Source: Pseudomonadota bacterium (GTDB lineage Bacteria; Pseudomonadota; Gammaproteobacteria; Burkholderiales; Burkholderiaceae_B). Taken from it: a stretch of 16,137 nucleotides of DNA. A program made the position numbers and the translations under genes. The stretch spans positions 1-16,137 of the forward strand of contig JAEYZR010000397.1 of NCBI GenBank assembly GCA_023427945.1, written 5' to 3'. The notes beneath the pieces were generated by a model. It did no database searches and had not been told where the DNA came from. It worked only from the letters and a program-made list of their open reading frames with translations. Below are positions 1-7,307 of this stretch, in pieces; positions within the stretch are counted from its first letter, which is position 1; each line of letters starts with the position of its first letter.

Positions 1-1023
1 TCCTTGCCAGCCGGCCATCTCCGGTTCGAAGCACAGGCGCTCCAGCAGATCCAGCGACAGTTCGAGCCGGTCGGCCTCTTCGGCGTCGATGTTCAGGCCG
101 ATGTCGTATTGGCGGGCGAGCCTGGCCAGGCCCAGCAGGACGGGATAGAGCTCGGCGTGTACGCGTTCGATCTGCGCCCGGCTGTAGCGGGCATGCAGTG
201 CCGAGAGTTTGATCGAGATGCCCGGCCCTTCATAGATGCCGCGCCCGGCCGATGCCTTGCCGATGGCGTGAATGGCGCGTTCGTAGTCGGCCAGGTAGCG
301 TTTGGCATCCTGCGCAGTCATTGCCGCTTCGCCCAGCATGTCGTAGGAGTAGCGAAAGCCTCTGGCCTCCATCTTGCGGGCGTTCTGCAGTGCCTGTTCG
401 ATGGTCTCGCCGGTGACGAACTGTTCGCCCATCATGCGCATGGCAACGTCCACGGCCTTGCGGATCAAGGGTTCACCGCCTTTTGCGACGATGCGGCCCA
501 GCGCGGCGCTCATGCCGGTTTCGCTGTGCGTGTCCACCAGTTTGCCCGTCAGCATCAGCCCCCAGGCGGCGGCGTTCACGAATACCGAGGGGCTTTGGCC
601 CACGTGCTCCTTCCAGTTTGCGCCGCCGATCTTGTCGCGGATGAGCGCGTCGCGGGTCGCCTTGTCGGGGATGCGCAACAGTGCTTCGGCCAGACACATC
701 AAGGCCACGCCTTCCTGAGACGACAGCGAAAACTCCTGCAGCAGTCCCTGGACCAGACCGGCCTTGCCAGCCGCACCTTTGCGTTCGCGCAATGCCTTGA
801 CGATCTGCTGGGCCAGTGCCCGGCTGCGCGAGGCGACTTCGGCGGGCAACCGGGCCGATTCGATCAAGGCGGGCAAGGCTTGCGGCTCGGCCAGCCGCCA
901 TGCCTGTGTGATCGCATTGCGCAGCGGCGAGCGCTGCGGCAAAGGCGTGACATCGGCGAAGGGCAGGGAATGGGGCGCCGGATGACGGGAGACGTCCTGG
1001 GTGGAAGGGGCAAGAATAGTCAT
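1..1023 (-). CDS. putA: PutA, proline dehydrogenase / P5C dehydrogenase (N-terminal part, truncated by window edge)
   Basis: PutA oxidises proline to P5C (FAD-dependent) and then to glutamate (NAD-dependent) at the inner membrane face. Only the first 341 codons lie in the window; the frame is open to base 1. The translated protein has the very conserved block GLLQEFSLSSQEGVALMCLA (residues 93-112), then LRIPDKATRDALIRDKI, MGEQFVTGETI (198-208), GFRYSYDMLGEAA (222-234) and the start of the proline dehydrogenase barrel with GISIKLSALH and NIDAEEADRLE (311-321). The P5C dehydrogenase half lies outside. The start ATG at 1023 follows GGAG (1028-1031); no ATG lies upstream before an in-frame stop at 1093-1095. 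The protein begins roughly 50 residues into the E. coli sequence, so the ribbon-helix-helix operator-binding domain of autoregulatory PutA is absent. It is therefore probably controlled by the divergent Lrp-type gene. Confidence 0.96.
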   Translation of the reverse strand, partial: MTILAPSTQDVSRHPAPHSLPFADVTPLPQRSPLRNAITQAWRLAEPQALPALIESARLPAEVASRSRALAQQIVKALRERKGAAGKAGLVQGLLQEFSLSSQEGVALMCLAEALLRIPDKATRDALIRDKIGGANWKEHVGQSPSVFVNAAAWGLMLTGKLVDTHSETGMSAALGRIVAKGGEPLIRKAVDVAMRMMGEQFVTGETIEQALQNARKMEARGFRYSYDMLGEAAMTAQDAKRYLADYERAIHAIGKASAGRGIYEGPGISIKLSALHARYSRAQIERVHAELYPVLLGLARLARQYDIGLNIDAEEADRLELSLDLLERLCFEPEMAGWQG

Positions 1024-1129
1024 GGCTCTCCGGCGTACCGGTTGTAAATGGGTTTCGATATCGCTATGTTGCCCCAGTGTTAGGTTAATTATTCACTATA
1101 ATAAGACTTGTTTATGAAGGAAAATTCTT
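1024..1129. promoter_or_regulatory. Divergent putA / Lrp-regulator control region
   Basis: This 106-bp gap separates two divergent genes and must hold both promoters. It contains an A/T-rich core (about 1080-1125) in otherwise GC-rich DNA. A perfect TATAAT at 1097-1102 is the likely -10 box of the plus-strand regulator; no good -35 lies at 17 bp (the closest TTGCCC at 1069-1074 is 22 bp away), which would fit an activator-dependent or autoregulated promoter. The 15-mer at 1082-1096 matches 10 of 15 positions of the E. coli Lrp consensus YAGHAWATTWTDCTR, a modest match. AAGGA at 1117-1121 is the ribosome binding site of the regulator, 8 nt before its ATG. Confidence 0.5.
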
Positions 1130-1624
1130 ATGTCGGACGCGGGTCGCGAGCTTGATCGAATCGATATCCAGATACTGGAACTGCTGCAGCGCGACGGTCG
1201 CCTGCCCAATACCAAGCTGGCCGAGGCGGTGTCGCTGTCGCCGACTGCCGTACTGGCACGGGTTCAATGGCTGACGCGCGAACAGTACATCCTGGGCTAC
1301 GAGGCACGGCTCAATCCGCGCAAGCTCAGTGCAGGTTTCCTGGTGTTCGTGGAACTGTTGCTGGACAGAACCACCCCCAACGTCTTCAACGAATTCAAGG
1401 CGGCAGTGCAGGTTCGCCCCGAGATCCTGGAATGCCACATGGTCGCCGGCGGTTTCGATTACCTGTTGAAGACCCGGCATCGCGACATGGATGCCTATCG
1501 CGAATTCGCCGGTCGGGTACTGTGGGAACTGCCGGGCGTGCGTGAGACCCGAACCTTTGCGGTCATGGAAGAAGTGAAGGATTCAATGCTGCTGGATATC
1601 CCGCCGGGCAAGGTACTGCGCTGA
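1130..1624 (+). CDS. Lrp/AsnC-family regulator, probable PutR-type activator of putA
   Basis: A 164-residue protein of standard Lrp/AsnC length. The N-terminal helix-turn-helix spans about residues 10-60 (LDRIDIQILELLQRDGR, then TKLAEAVSLSPTAVLARV), followed by the RAM ligand-binding and oligomerisation domain, in which GGFDYLL (107-113) is the typical effector-loop signature. The ATG at 1130 has AAGGA 8 nt upstream. It is divergent from putA with a 106-bp gap. In alphaproteobacteria such as Agrobacterium, an Lrp-family PutR adjacent to putA activates it in response to proline, and PutA proteins without a ribbon-helix-helix domain are expected to need an outside regulator. Function as putA regulator is therefore a context inference; the family assignment is firm. 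The symbol is left blank because similarity to characterised PutR cannot be measured here. Confidence 0.93.
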   Translation: MSDAGRELDRIDIQILELLQRDGRLPNTKLAEAVSLSPTAVLARVQWLTREQYILGYEARLNPRKLSAGFLVFVELLLDRTTPNVFNEFKAAVQVRPEILECHMVAGGFDYLLKTRHRDMDAYREFAGRVLWELPGVRETRTFAVMEEVKDSMLLDIPPGKVLR

Positions 1625-1644
1625 GAAACTGGCAGCCCCCAGGA

Positions 1645-2406
1645 TCAGAGTCCCCGCCCGCGCATGCCGATGCGGATGTCGTCCATGAGGGGAACGGCGG
1701 CGAGTATGGCAAGCAGACACGCCAGCGGGACGGTGGTGACGAAGCCGAACACCTTGAAGCCGATGGCTCCGGTCAAACCGCCAAGGAAAAAAGAGACCAG
1801 TAGCCGAGTCAGCAATTTCAGCTTTTCAGGGTTCGCGGCCACAGGCTTGTTCGTGCAGGGAACCGATTTCCTGTTCCAGTAGAGCGCCTTGCCCAGCTCT
1901 ATGCCTATATCCGTGACCAGGCCTGTGACGTGGGTCGTGCGGATCTCTGAGCGCGAAATCTTGGTGATGATGGCATTTTGCAGGCCCATGATGTAGCACA
2001 GCAAAGTAACCGTCGCGGGAACGAACAGCACCAGATGCCTGTTGATGTTGGCACCGAGCAGGCCAAAGCACAGCAGCAATACGGCTTCCAGTGCCAGCGG
2101 GAAGGCGTACTCGCTGGCGGTCTGGCGTTGGCGGCCCCAGTTGATGAGCAGCGCCGAGGTGGCCGCACCGCCGAGGAACGCGATCAGGCACGCCATCCCA
2201 GCAAGAACGAAATGGAAATTGCCGATCATGATGTTGTCAGAAATCGATGCCACGATTCCAGACATGTGGGAGGTGTAGTAGCCGATCGCCAGAAATCCGC
2301 CCGCATTCACGGCACCGGCGATGAACGCCAGGCCCACGCCAAGACTGCTGTTGGCCCGATGAGTGCGCTCAGGCGAGGTCAGGCTGCGTAGATACTGCAC
2401 TGGCAT
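1645..2406 (-). CDS. YoaK / DUF1275 family membrane protein
   Basis: A 253-residue integral membrane protein. Characteristic motifs are GAVNAGGFLAIGYYTSHMSG (31-50), the second half-repeat MGLQNAIITKIS...IRTTHVTGLVTDIGIELG (140-172), and about six hydrophobic segments (around 22-42, 62-88, 101-120, 124-142, 202-223, 225-241). The N-terminal MPVQYLRSLTSPERT form is typical of betaproteobacterial members. The family is widespread and of unknown biochemical function; a transport role is often supposed but not shown. The ATG at 2406 lacks a strong Shine-Dalgarno sequence, but the start fits the family. It converges with the Lrp gene (20-bp gap, with no clear terminator) and diverges from the DASS transporter. 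No partner gene in the window suggests a role. Confidence 0.93.
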   Translation of the reverse strand: MPVQYLRSLTSPERTHRANSSLGVGLAFIAGAVNAGGFLAIGYYTSHMSGIVASISDNIMIGNFHFVLAGMACLIAFLGGAATSALLINWGRQRQTASEYAFPLALEAVLLLCFGLLGANINRHLVLFVPATVTLLCYIMGLQNAIITKISRSEIRTTHVTGLVTDIGIELGKALYWNRKSVPCTNKPVAANPEKLKLLTRLLVSFFLGGLTGAIGFKVFGFVTTVPLACLLAILAAVPLMDDIRIGMRGRGL

Positions 2407-2577
2407 TGCTGTACTCGCTCACTGTCCTGTTGTTCATCCATCGTGCCGAGGGTTGCGCTACATCAATATATTGCTCGTATCATTATGTCATGCTCGTCAC
2501 TTGTTCGTAAGACTTGGCCTGTGCCGCTATGATAGCCACGAGGCTTTGGGATATGTGTGTTTTCACTGGAGTACGTT
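2407..2577. promoter_or_regulatory. Divergent intergenic region between DUF1275 gene and DASS transporter operon
   Basis: A 171-bp region with both promoters. The plus-strand TATGAT at 2528-2533 is a plausible -10 box for the transporter operon, but no convincing -35 lies at 16-18 bp. A perfect 10-bp palindrome CAATATATTG occurs at 2464-2473 in an A/T-rich patch and could be an operator. GGAG at 2568-2571 is positioned 6 nt ahead of a TTG codon at 2578. No regulator gene adjoins the transporter operon, so control may come from elsewhere. Confidence 0.35.
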
Positions 2578-4071
2578 TTGAACGCACCGACCGCTCTACC
2601 AGCAGCTGCGCCCTCACCCAAGAAGGCGATCCCGATCGGGCTCATCGCCGGCTTCCTGGCCATGATCGTGGTACTCCTGCTACCTCTGCCGGCCGATCTG
2701 CCTGTCGCTGGACACCGCATGCTGGCCATACTCGTCTTTGCCGTGGTGGTGTGGGTGACCGAGGCGGTCTCCTACGAGGCCAGTGCGATCATGATCACCA
2801 CGCTCATGGCTTTCCTGTTGGGCACTGCCCCGACATTGAAGGATCCGCAGGTCGTCTACGGAACCTCGGCCGCCATCAGCATGGCCCTGACGGGTTTCTC
2901 TAATTCCGCCCTGGCGCTGGTGACCGGTGCCTTGTTCATCGCAGCGGCAATGACCTTCACCGGCCTGGATCGGCGCATCGCGCTGGTCACCCTGTCCAAG
3001 GTCGGCACCAGCACGCGCCGCATTCTCGTCGGGTGCATCGCGGTGACCATCGTGCTCAGTCTGGTCGTGCCCAGCGCGACAGCGCGCAGCGCAGCCGTGG
3101 TTCCGATCATGATGGGTGTCATCGCCGCGTTTGGTGTGAACAAGCGATCCAACATTGCCGCAGGCATCATGATCATCGTGGCCCAGGCCACCAGTATCTG
3201 GAACGTGGGCATACAAACGGCTGCCGCGCAGAACCTGTTGACCGTGGGCTTCATGGAGAAGATGCTCGGTGAGCGGGTGTCGTGGTCGGACTGGCTGATC
3301 GCCGGCGCACCGTGGTCGTTGATCATGTCCGTCGTCCTGATCGCGGTGGTGCTGAAGCTGCTGCCCCCTGAAAGCGACAGCATTGCCGGAGGCAAAGAGG
3401 CCGTCGAAAAATCGCTCACCGAACTCGGACCGATGAGCAGTGCACAAAAGCGCCTGATGGGCGTGTCGGTCTTCCTGCTGCTGTGCTGGTCCACCGAAGG
3501 CAAGCTGCACAGCTTCGACACCACTTCGACCACCTATTTCGGTCTGGTATTGCTCATGCTGCCACGCGTGGGTGTCATCACATGGAAAGACGTGCAGTCG
3601 CGCATCCCGTGGGGCACCGTCATCGTGTTCGGCGTGGGTATCAGCCTGGGCACGGCGCTGTTGACCACGCAGGCGGGGCAATGGCTGGGCAATCAGGTGG
3701 TGGCCCGTACCGGGCTGGACGTGCTTGGGCCACTGGGGATCTTTGCGATTCTGGGGGCATTCCTGATCGTGATCCACCTCGGCTTTGCCAGTGCCACGGC
3801 GCTGACCTCGGCCATGCTGCCCATCCTGATATCGGTGATCGCCACTTTGCCAGGTGAGTTCAACCGCCTGGGCATGACCATGCTTCTGGGCTTCGTGGTG
3901 AGCTACGGCTTCATCCTGCCCATCAATGCGCCGCAGAACATGGTGTGCCTGGGGACCGAAACATTCAATGCCAAGCAATTCGCCAAGGTCGGCATCATCG
4001 TGACCGTCGTCGGCTATCTGCTGATGTTGCTCATGGGCATGACGTACTGGCGCTGGCTGGGTTGGCTATAG
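2578..4071 (+). CDS. DASS / SLC13-type anion symporter (di/tricarboxylate-like transporter)
   Basis: A roughly 497-residue polytopic inner-membrane protein of the divalent anion:Na+ symporter family. It has a dozen or so hydrophobic segments from residue 18 to the C terminus. The two substrate/cation-binding hairpin motifs are recognisable: PSATARS at about 165-171 (variant of the PSNTAR form, with Ala in place of Asn) and LPINAPQNMV at about 447-456 (the LPxxxPxN region). The start is uncertain. TTG at 2578 has an excellent GGAG 6 nt upstream and gives MNAPTALPAAAP; an in-frame GTG at 2557 would add seven residues. The TAG stop overlaps the ribosome binding site of the dehydrogenase gene, only 11 bp away, so the two are surely co-transcribed. 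Substrates of this family include malate, succinate, tartrate, citrate and sulfate; from context a 2-hydroxy acid is inferred. Confidence 0.9.
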   Translation: MNAPTALPAAAPSPKKAIPIGLIAGFLAMIVVLLLPLPADLPVAGHRMLAILVFAVVVWVTEAVSYEASAIMITTLMAFLLGTAPTLKDPQVVYGTSAAISMALTGFSNSALALVTGALFIAAAMTFTGLDRRIALVTLSKVGTSTRRILVGCIAVTIVLSLVVPSATARSAAVVPIMMGVIAAFGVNKRSNIAAGIMIIVAQATSIWNVGIQTAAAQNLLTVGFMEKMLGERVSWSDWLIAGAPWSLIMSVVLIAVVLKLLPPESDSIAGGKEAVEKSLTELGPMSSAQKRLMGVSVFLLLCWSTEGKLHSFDTTSTTYFGLVLLMLPRVGVITWKDVQSRIPWGTVIVFGVGISLGTALLTTQAGQWLGNQVVARTGLDVLGPLGIFAILGAFLIVIHLGFASATALTSAMLPILISVIATLPGEFNRLGMTMLLGFVVSYGFILPINAPQNMVCLGTETFNAKQFAKVGIIVTVVGYLLMLLMGMTYWRWLGWL

Positions 4072-4082
4072 GAGAACGGAAC

Positions 4083-5153
4083 GTGAAAATATCGATCGCA
4101 GATGCGCTTGAACTTGGACGCAGGATTCTGGTGGCCCAGAGCGTGCCGGACGACATTGCCCGCGATGTGGCCGAGCACCTGGTCGAAGCCGACCGGGTGG
4201 GCTATACGAGCCATGGCCTGTCCATCCTGTCGAGTTACCGTGCCGTTCTGGCCAATGGGCAGGCCCAGGCAGCGGGCCGTCCCGAGCTGGTCAACGACCG
4301 GCAGGTGATGCTGGCATACGACGGCCACAACGGGCTGGGCCAGCATGTGGGCAAGGTCGTGATGGAGGCCGCCATCGAGCGCGCACTGGAGCACGGTCAG
4401 TGCATCGTGACCCTGCGCCATAGCCATCACCTTGGCCGCATGGGGCACTACGGAGAAATGGTGGCCAGGCGCGGCCTGATACTGCTGGCGTTTGCCAACG
4501 TGGTGAACCGCGCACCCACGGTCGCCCCGTTCGGTGGCGCCCAGGCGCGGCTCACGACCAATCCCCTGTGCTTTGCCGGGCCTCTTCCAGATGGGCGAGC
4601 CCCGTTCATCGTGGACATGGCGACCAGTGCCATCGCCGCCAACAAGGCACGCGTGCTGGCCGCCAAGGGCGAGCAGGCACCACCCGGTTCTCTGATCGAC
4701 GCTCAGGGCAATCCCACCAACGACCCGGGCGTCATGTTCACCGACCCACCGGGTGCGTTGCTGCCGTTTGGCGGGCACAAAGGCTATGCGATGGGACTGG
4801 TGGCCGAACTGTTGGCAGGTGTGTTGTCCGGGGGTGGAACCATACAGCCTGCGCATCCGCGTGGCGGCACCGCCACCAACAACATGTTTGCGCTGCTGCT
4901 CAATCCTCAGGTGGACTTCAATTCCGACTGGCGATCCATGGAAGTCGGCGCCTTCATCGACTACCTGCATGATTGCCCCACCCAGCCTGGCGTGGACGGC
5001 GTGCAATATCCCGGTGAATACGAGGCCCGCAACCGGGCGTTGAACGCCGATGCCCTGACGTTCGATCCAAAGATCTGGGACGGCCTGCACAAGCTGGCAA
5101 CCGATCTGGGCGTGTCCGTGCCCGCTATCGATTCTGCAGATAAAGCTCGCTGA
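4083..5153 (+). CDS. Ldh2/malate dehydrogenase-2 family 2-hydroxyacid oxidoreductase
   Basis: A 356-residue cytosolic NAD(P)H-dependent oxidoreductase of the family that contains malate/L-lactate dehydrogenase (Ldh2), ureidoglycolate dehydrogenase (AllD), 2,3-diketogulonate reductase (DlgD) and (L)-sulfolactate dehydrogenase (ComC). Family hallmarks seen: Ser43-His44 (YTSHGLS), RHSHHLGRMGHYG with the expected catalytic His at 116, NPLCFAGP, VDMATS (cofactor region) and the C-terminal PFGGHKGYAMGLVAELLAGVL block. Length matches the family. The GTG start at 4083 has GGAG at 4071-4074, 8 nt upstream, overlapping the transporter's stop. The substrate within the family cannot be assigned from sequence by eye; coupling to a DASS permease favours malate, lactate-like or sulfolactate-like acids. 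Its last 29 bp overlap, convergently, the end of the GGDEF-EAL gene. Confidence 0.93.
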   Translation: MKISIADALELGRRILVAQSVPDDIARDVAEHLVEADRVGYTSHGLSILSSYRAVLANGQAQAAGRPELVNDRQVMLAYDGHNGLGQHVGKVVMEAAIERALEHGQCIVTLRHSHHLGRMGHYGEMVARRGLILLAFANVVNRAPTVAPFGGAQARLTTNPLCFAGPLPDGRAPFIVDMATSAIAANKARVLAAKGEQAPPGSLIDAQGNPTNDPGVMFTDPPGALLPFGGHKGYAMGLVAELLAGVLSGGGTIQPAHPRGGTATNNMFALLLNPQVDFNSDWRSMEVGAFIDYLHDCPTQPGVDGVQYPGEYEARNRALNADALTFDPKIWDGLHKLATDLGVSVPAIDSADKAR

Positions 5154-7287
5154 ACTGGGCCGCTTTGACCGGTTTGCCAAAAAAGTAGCCCTGCGCCTGT
5201 TTGCATCCTTTTTTCAGCAGCCGCGCACGCTGCGCATCGGTCTCCACACCCTCTGCCGTCACCGCGAGTCCGAGGCTGCGGGCCAGATAAAGGATGACCC
5301 GGATGATGGCTGCATCGGTCGTGGAGGTCAGCAGACCATCGACGAACGACCTGTCGATTTTCAGGCGCGTCAAAGGGAAGTGTTTCAGTGTGCTGAGCGA
5401 CGTGCTTTCGGTGCCGTAGTCGTCCAGCGCAATGGAAATACCCAGCGTGCGCAGTGTGCGCAGCGAGCAGAGGATGTGGTCGCGCCCGCGAAGAATCGTG
5501 CGTTCGGTGATTTCCAGCTCCAGCGCCTGGGGCGGCAGGCCTGATTCGGCCAGACAGGCCAGCACGCTTTCCACGAAGGTGCCGGTCCTGAACTGGGCAC
5601 TGAATACGTTCACTCCGATCTGAAAGGCGGGCATCTGTTTGCGCCAGTCGGCTGCCTGGACGCAGGCCGTCTTGATCGCCCAGCTCCCGATTCGAGGGGC
5701 AAGCGGATTAGTCTCAAGTGCGGGCATGAAGGCCGCGGGCGTGAGTATGCCTTTCTCCGGATGTTTCCAGCGCAACAGGGCTTCGGCACCGACCAAGGCT
5801 CCACTGCCCAGGTTGATCTGGGGCTGATAGTAGAGCTCGAATTCTTCGTTCTCCAGGGCTCTGGCGAACTCCGACTGATAGGCCCGGCGAGTGGCTGCCA
5901 GCGTCCTGAGGTCCGGGGTGAACATGCGCCAGCATTGCTTGCCCTGTGCCTTGGCTTCGTAAAGTGCCAGGTCGGCGCTGGACAGAAGTTCCTGAACATC
6001 GGCGCCGTGCGAAGGGAACATGGCAATGCCCACGCTCGCCCCTATCGTCACCGGCTCACCTTCCACATAGATGGGCTGAGACAAAGACTCGATGATCAGG
6101 TTACCGATCTCGCCCGCCCGATGGGCCAGTCCCACACCCGGCAGAAAGAGGGCGAACTCGTCGCCACCCATTCGGGCCACGACATCGACCGAACGGATGC
6201 AGGCCGTGATGCGCTGGGCGGCGACGATCAGTACCGCATCGCCTCCGGCATGGCCCAGGCTGTCGTTCACATCCTTGAAGCCATCCAGGTCCACCATGAC
6301 TGCGCTCGAAGGCAGATCGGGATCGGATCGCAGCGCCGATTCCACCCGTGTTCTGAACAGGGCACGATTGGGCAGCTCGGTAAGCGGATCCAGGTGGGCG
6401 AGCCTGAGCAAGCGGGACTCATTGCGCCTGCGCTCGGTGCCGTCTCGAATGATGGCGCAAAAACTGGCGTGCTCACCTTCTCGCCACATCGAGGCCGACA
6501 CCTCGGCGTCGATGGATGCGCCGTCTGCGCCCCGCAATGTCACGTTTACCGAGCGGCCATCGGCAAGCGATGCGTCGTTGTCCGCGACCCAGAGCAGTTG
6601 CTGCACGGCATCGGGCGGCGCAAAGATCTCGATATTCTTGCCCAGCACATCGTCTGAGCGATACCCCAGGATTCTTTCCGCAGCAATGTTCCAGAACGTG
6701 ATGCGTGCCTTGTCATCGGTGCATACGATCGCATCTGGAGAGAGGCTTGCCAGTTTCTCGAAGCGCAACTGGCTGGCCTGGCGTGCCAGTTCGAGCCGGC
6801 GCAGTTCCAGCTTGTCCAGGACGAGGTCAGCCAGAATGCGCAGGTTGCTGGCTTCGCGCTCGGAAAAGGATGTGCGTGGCCCGGTATCGATGATGCACAG
6901 CGTGCCCAGCACATGTCCCGACGGAACGATCAAGGGGCATCCAGCATAGAAGCGGATATACGGCTTGCCCAGCACCAGGGGATTGTCCTTGAACCGTGCG
7001 TCTTTTTTCGCATCCGGAACCAGCAGTATGTCGGGGCCATTCAACGCATGCGCACAGAACGAGGCGCTTCTGTCGGTTTCGCATACTTCTATCCCGATGC
7101 GGGCGGCAAACAGTTGCCGATTCTCTTCCACCAGGGAGACGAGAACGATGGGTACGTCGAAAACGCTGGCGGTCAGTTTTATCAGGCGTTCAAGGCTGGT
7201 GCTGGCATTTGTCGAATCCAGCCCGTATTCCTTGAGTATCGCCAGGCGTATCGCCTCAGAGTCCGTATTCGCTGTTGTCGACACCAA
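5125..7287 (-). CDS. GAF-PAS-GGDEF-EAL cyclic-di-GMP signalling protein
   Basis: A 720-residue soluble protein with no membrane segment. Order: GAF (about 25-165, with FYAGCPL and GTLCIID), PAS (about 172-290, SPDAIVCTD...FWNIAAERILGY), GGDEF (about 291-455) and EAL (about 465-720). The diguanylate cyclase site GGDEF (374-378) is intact, as is the inhibitory I-site RxxD (RSVD, 365-368, five residues ahead). The phosphodiesterase residues are present: E502 of EAL, N560, E592, D622-D623, K643, E679, Q699. The loop after the double Asp reads DDYGTE instead of DDFGTG. It may therefore make and degrade c-di-GMP. Translation starts at TTG 7287 or the adjacent GTG 7284; a perfect AAGGAGG at 7294-7300 fits either. 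It lies 20 bp after the other GAF/EAL gene and is surely co-transcribed with it. Which domain dominates is not readable from sequence. Confidence 0.95.
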   Translation of the reverse strand: MVSTTANTDSEAIRLAILKEYGLDSTNASTSLERLIKLTASVFDVPIVLVSLVEENRQLFAARIGIEVCETDRSASFCAHALNGPDILLVPDAKKDARFKDNPLVLGKPYIRFYAGCPLIVPSGHVLGTLCIIDTGPRTSFSEREASNLRILADLVLDKLELRRLELARQASQLRFEKLASLSPDAIVCTDDKARITFWNIAAERILGYRSDDVLGKNIEIFAPPDAVQQLLWVADNDASLADGRSVNVTLRGADGASIDAEVSASMWREGEHASFCAIIRDGTERRRNESRLLRLAHLDPLTELPNRALFRTRVESALRSDPDLPSSAVMVDLDGFKDVNDSLGHAGGDAVLIVAAQRITACIRSVDVVARMGGDEFALFLPGVGLAHRAGEIGNLIIESLSQPIYVEGEPVTIGASVGIAMFPSHGADVQELLSSADLALYEAKAQGKQCWRMFTPDLRTLAATRRAYQSEFARALENEEFELYYQPQINLGSGALVGAEALLRWKHPEKGILTPAAFMPALETNPLAPRIGSWAIKTACVQAADWRKQMPAFQIGVNVFSAQFRTGTFVESVLACLAESGLPPQALELEITERTILRGRDHILCSLRTLRTLGISIALDDYGTESTSLSTLKHFPLTRLKIDRSFVDGLLTSTTDAAIIRVILYLARSLGLAVTAEGVETDAQRARLLKKGCKQAQGYFFGKPVKAAQFSELYLQNR

Positions 7288-7307
7288 GCTCGTCCTCCTT
7301 TTTTTTG

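Noticed and set aside
4..1047. Long plus-strand open frame of 347 codons at the left edge
   Set aside because: It is the antisense shadow of putA; the minus strand gives highly conserved PutA blocks, and the plus-strand product is a low-complexity, Gln/His/Arg-rich sequence typical of shadows in GC-rich DNA.
2680..3978. 432-codon minus-strand frame inside the transporter gene
   Set aside because: Antisense of the DASS transporter; its translation is rich in His, Gln, Asp and Arg with no fold-like pattern, whereas the sense frame has clear membrane segments and family motifs.
3945..4082. 46-residue N-terminal extension of the Ldh2-type dehydrogenase
   Set aside because: It would overlap the end of the transporter gene in another frame. 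GTG 4083 has a good ribosome binding site and puts Ser43-His44 and His116 at family positions.
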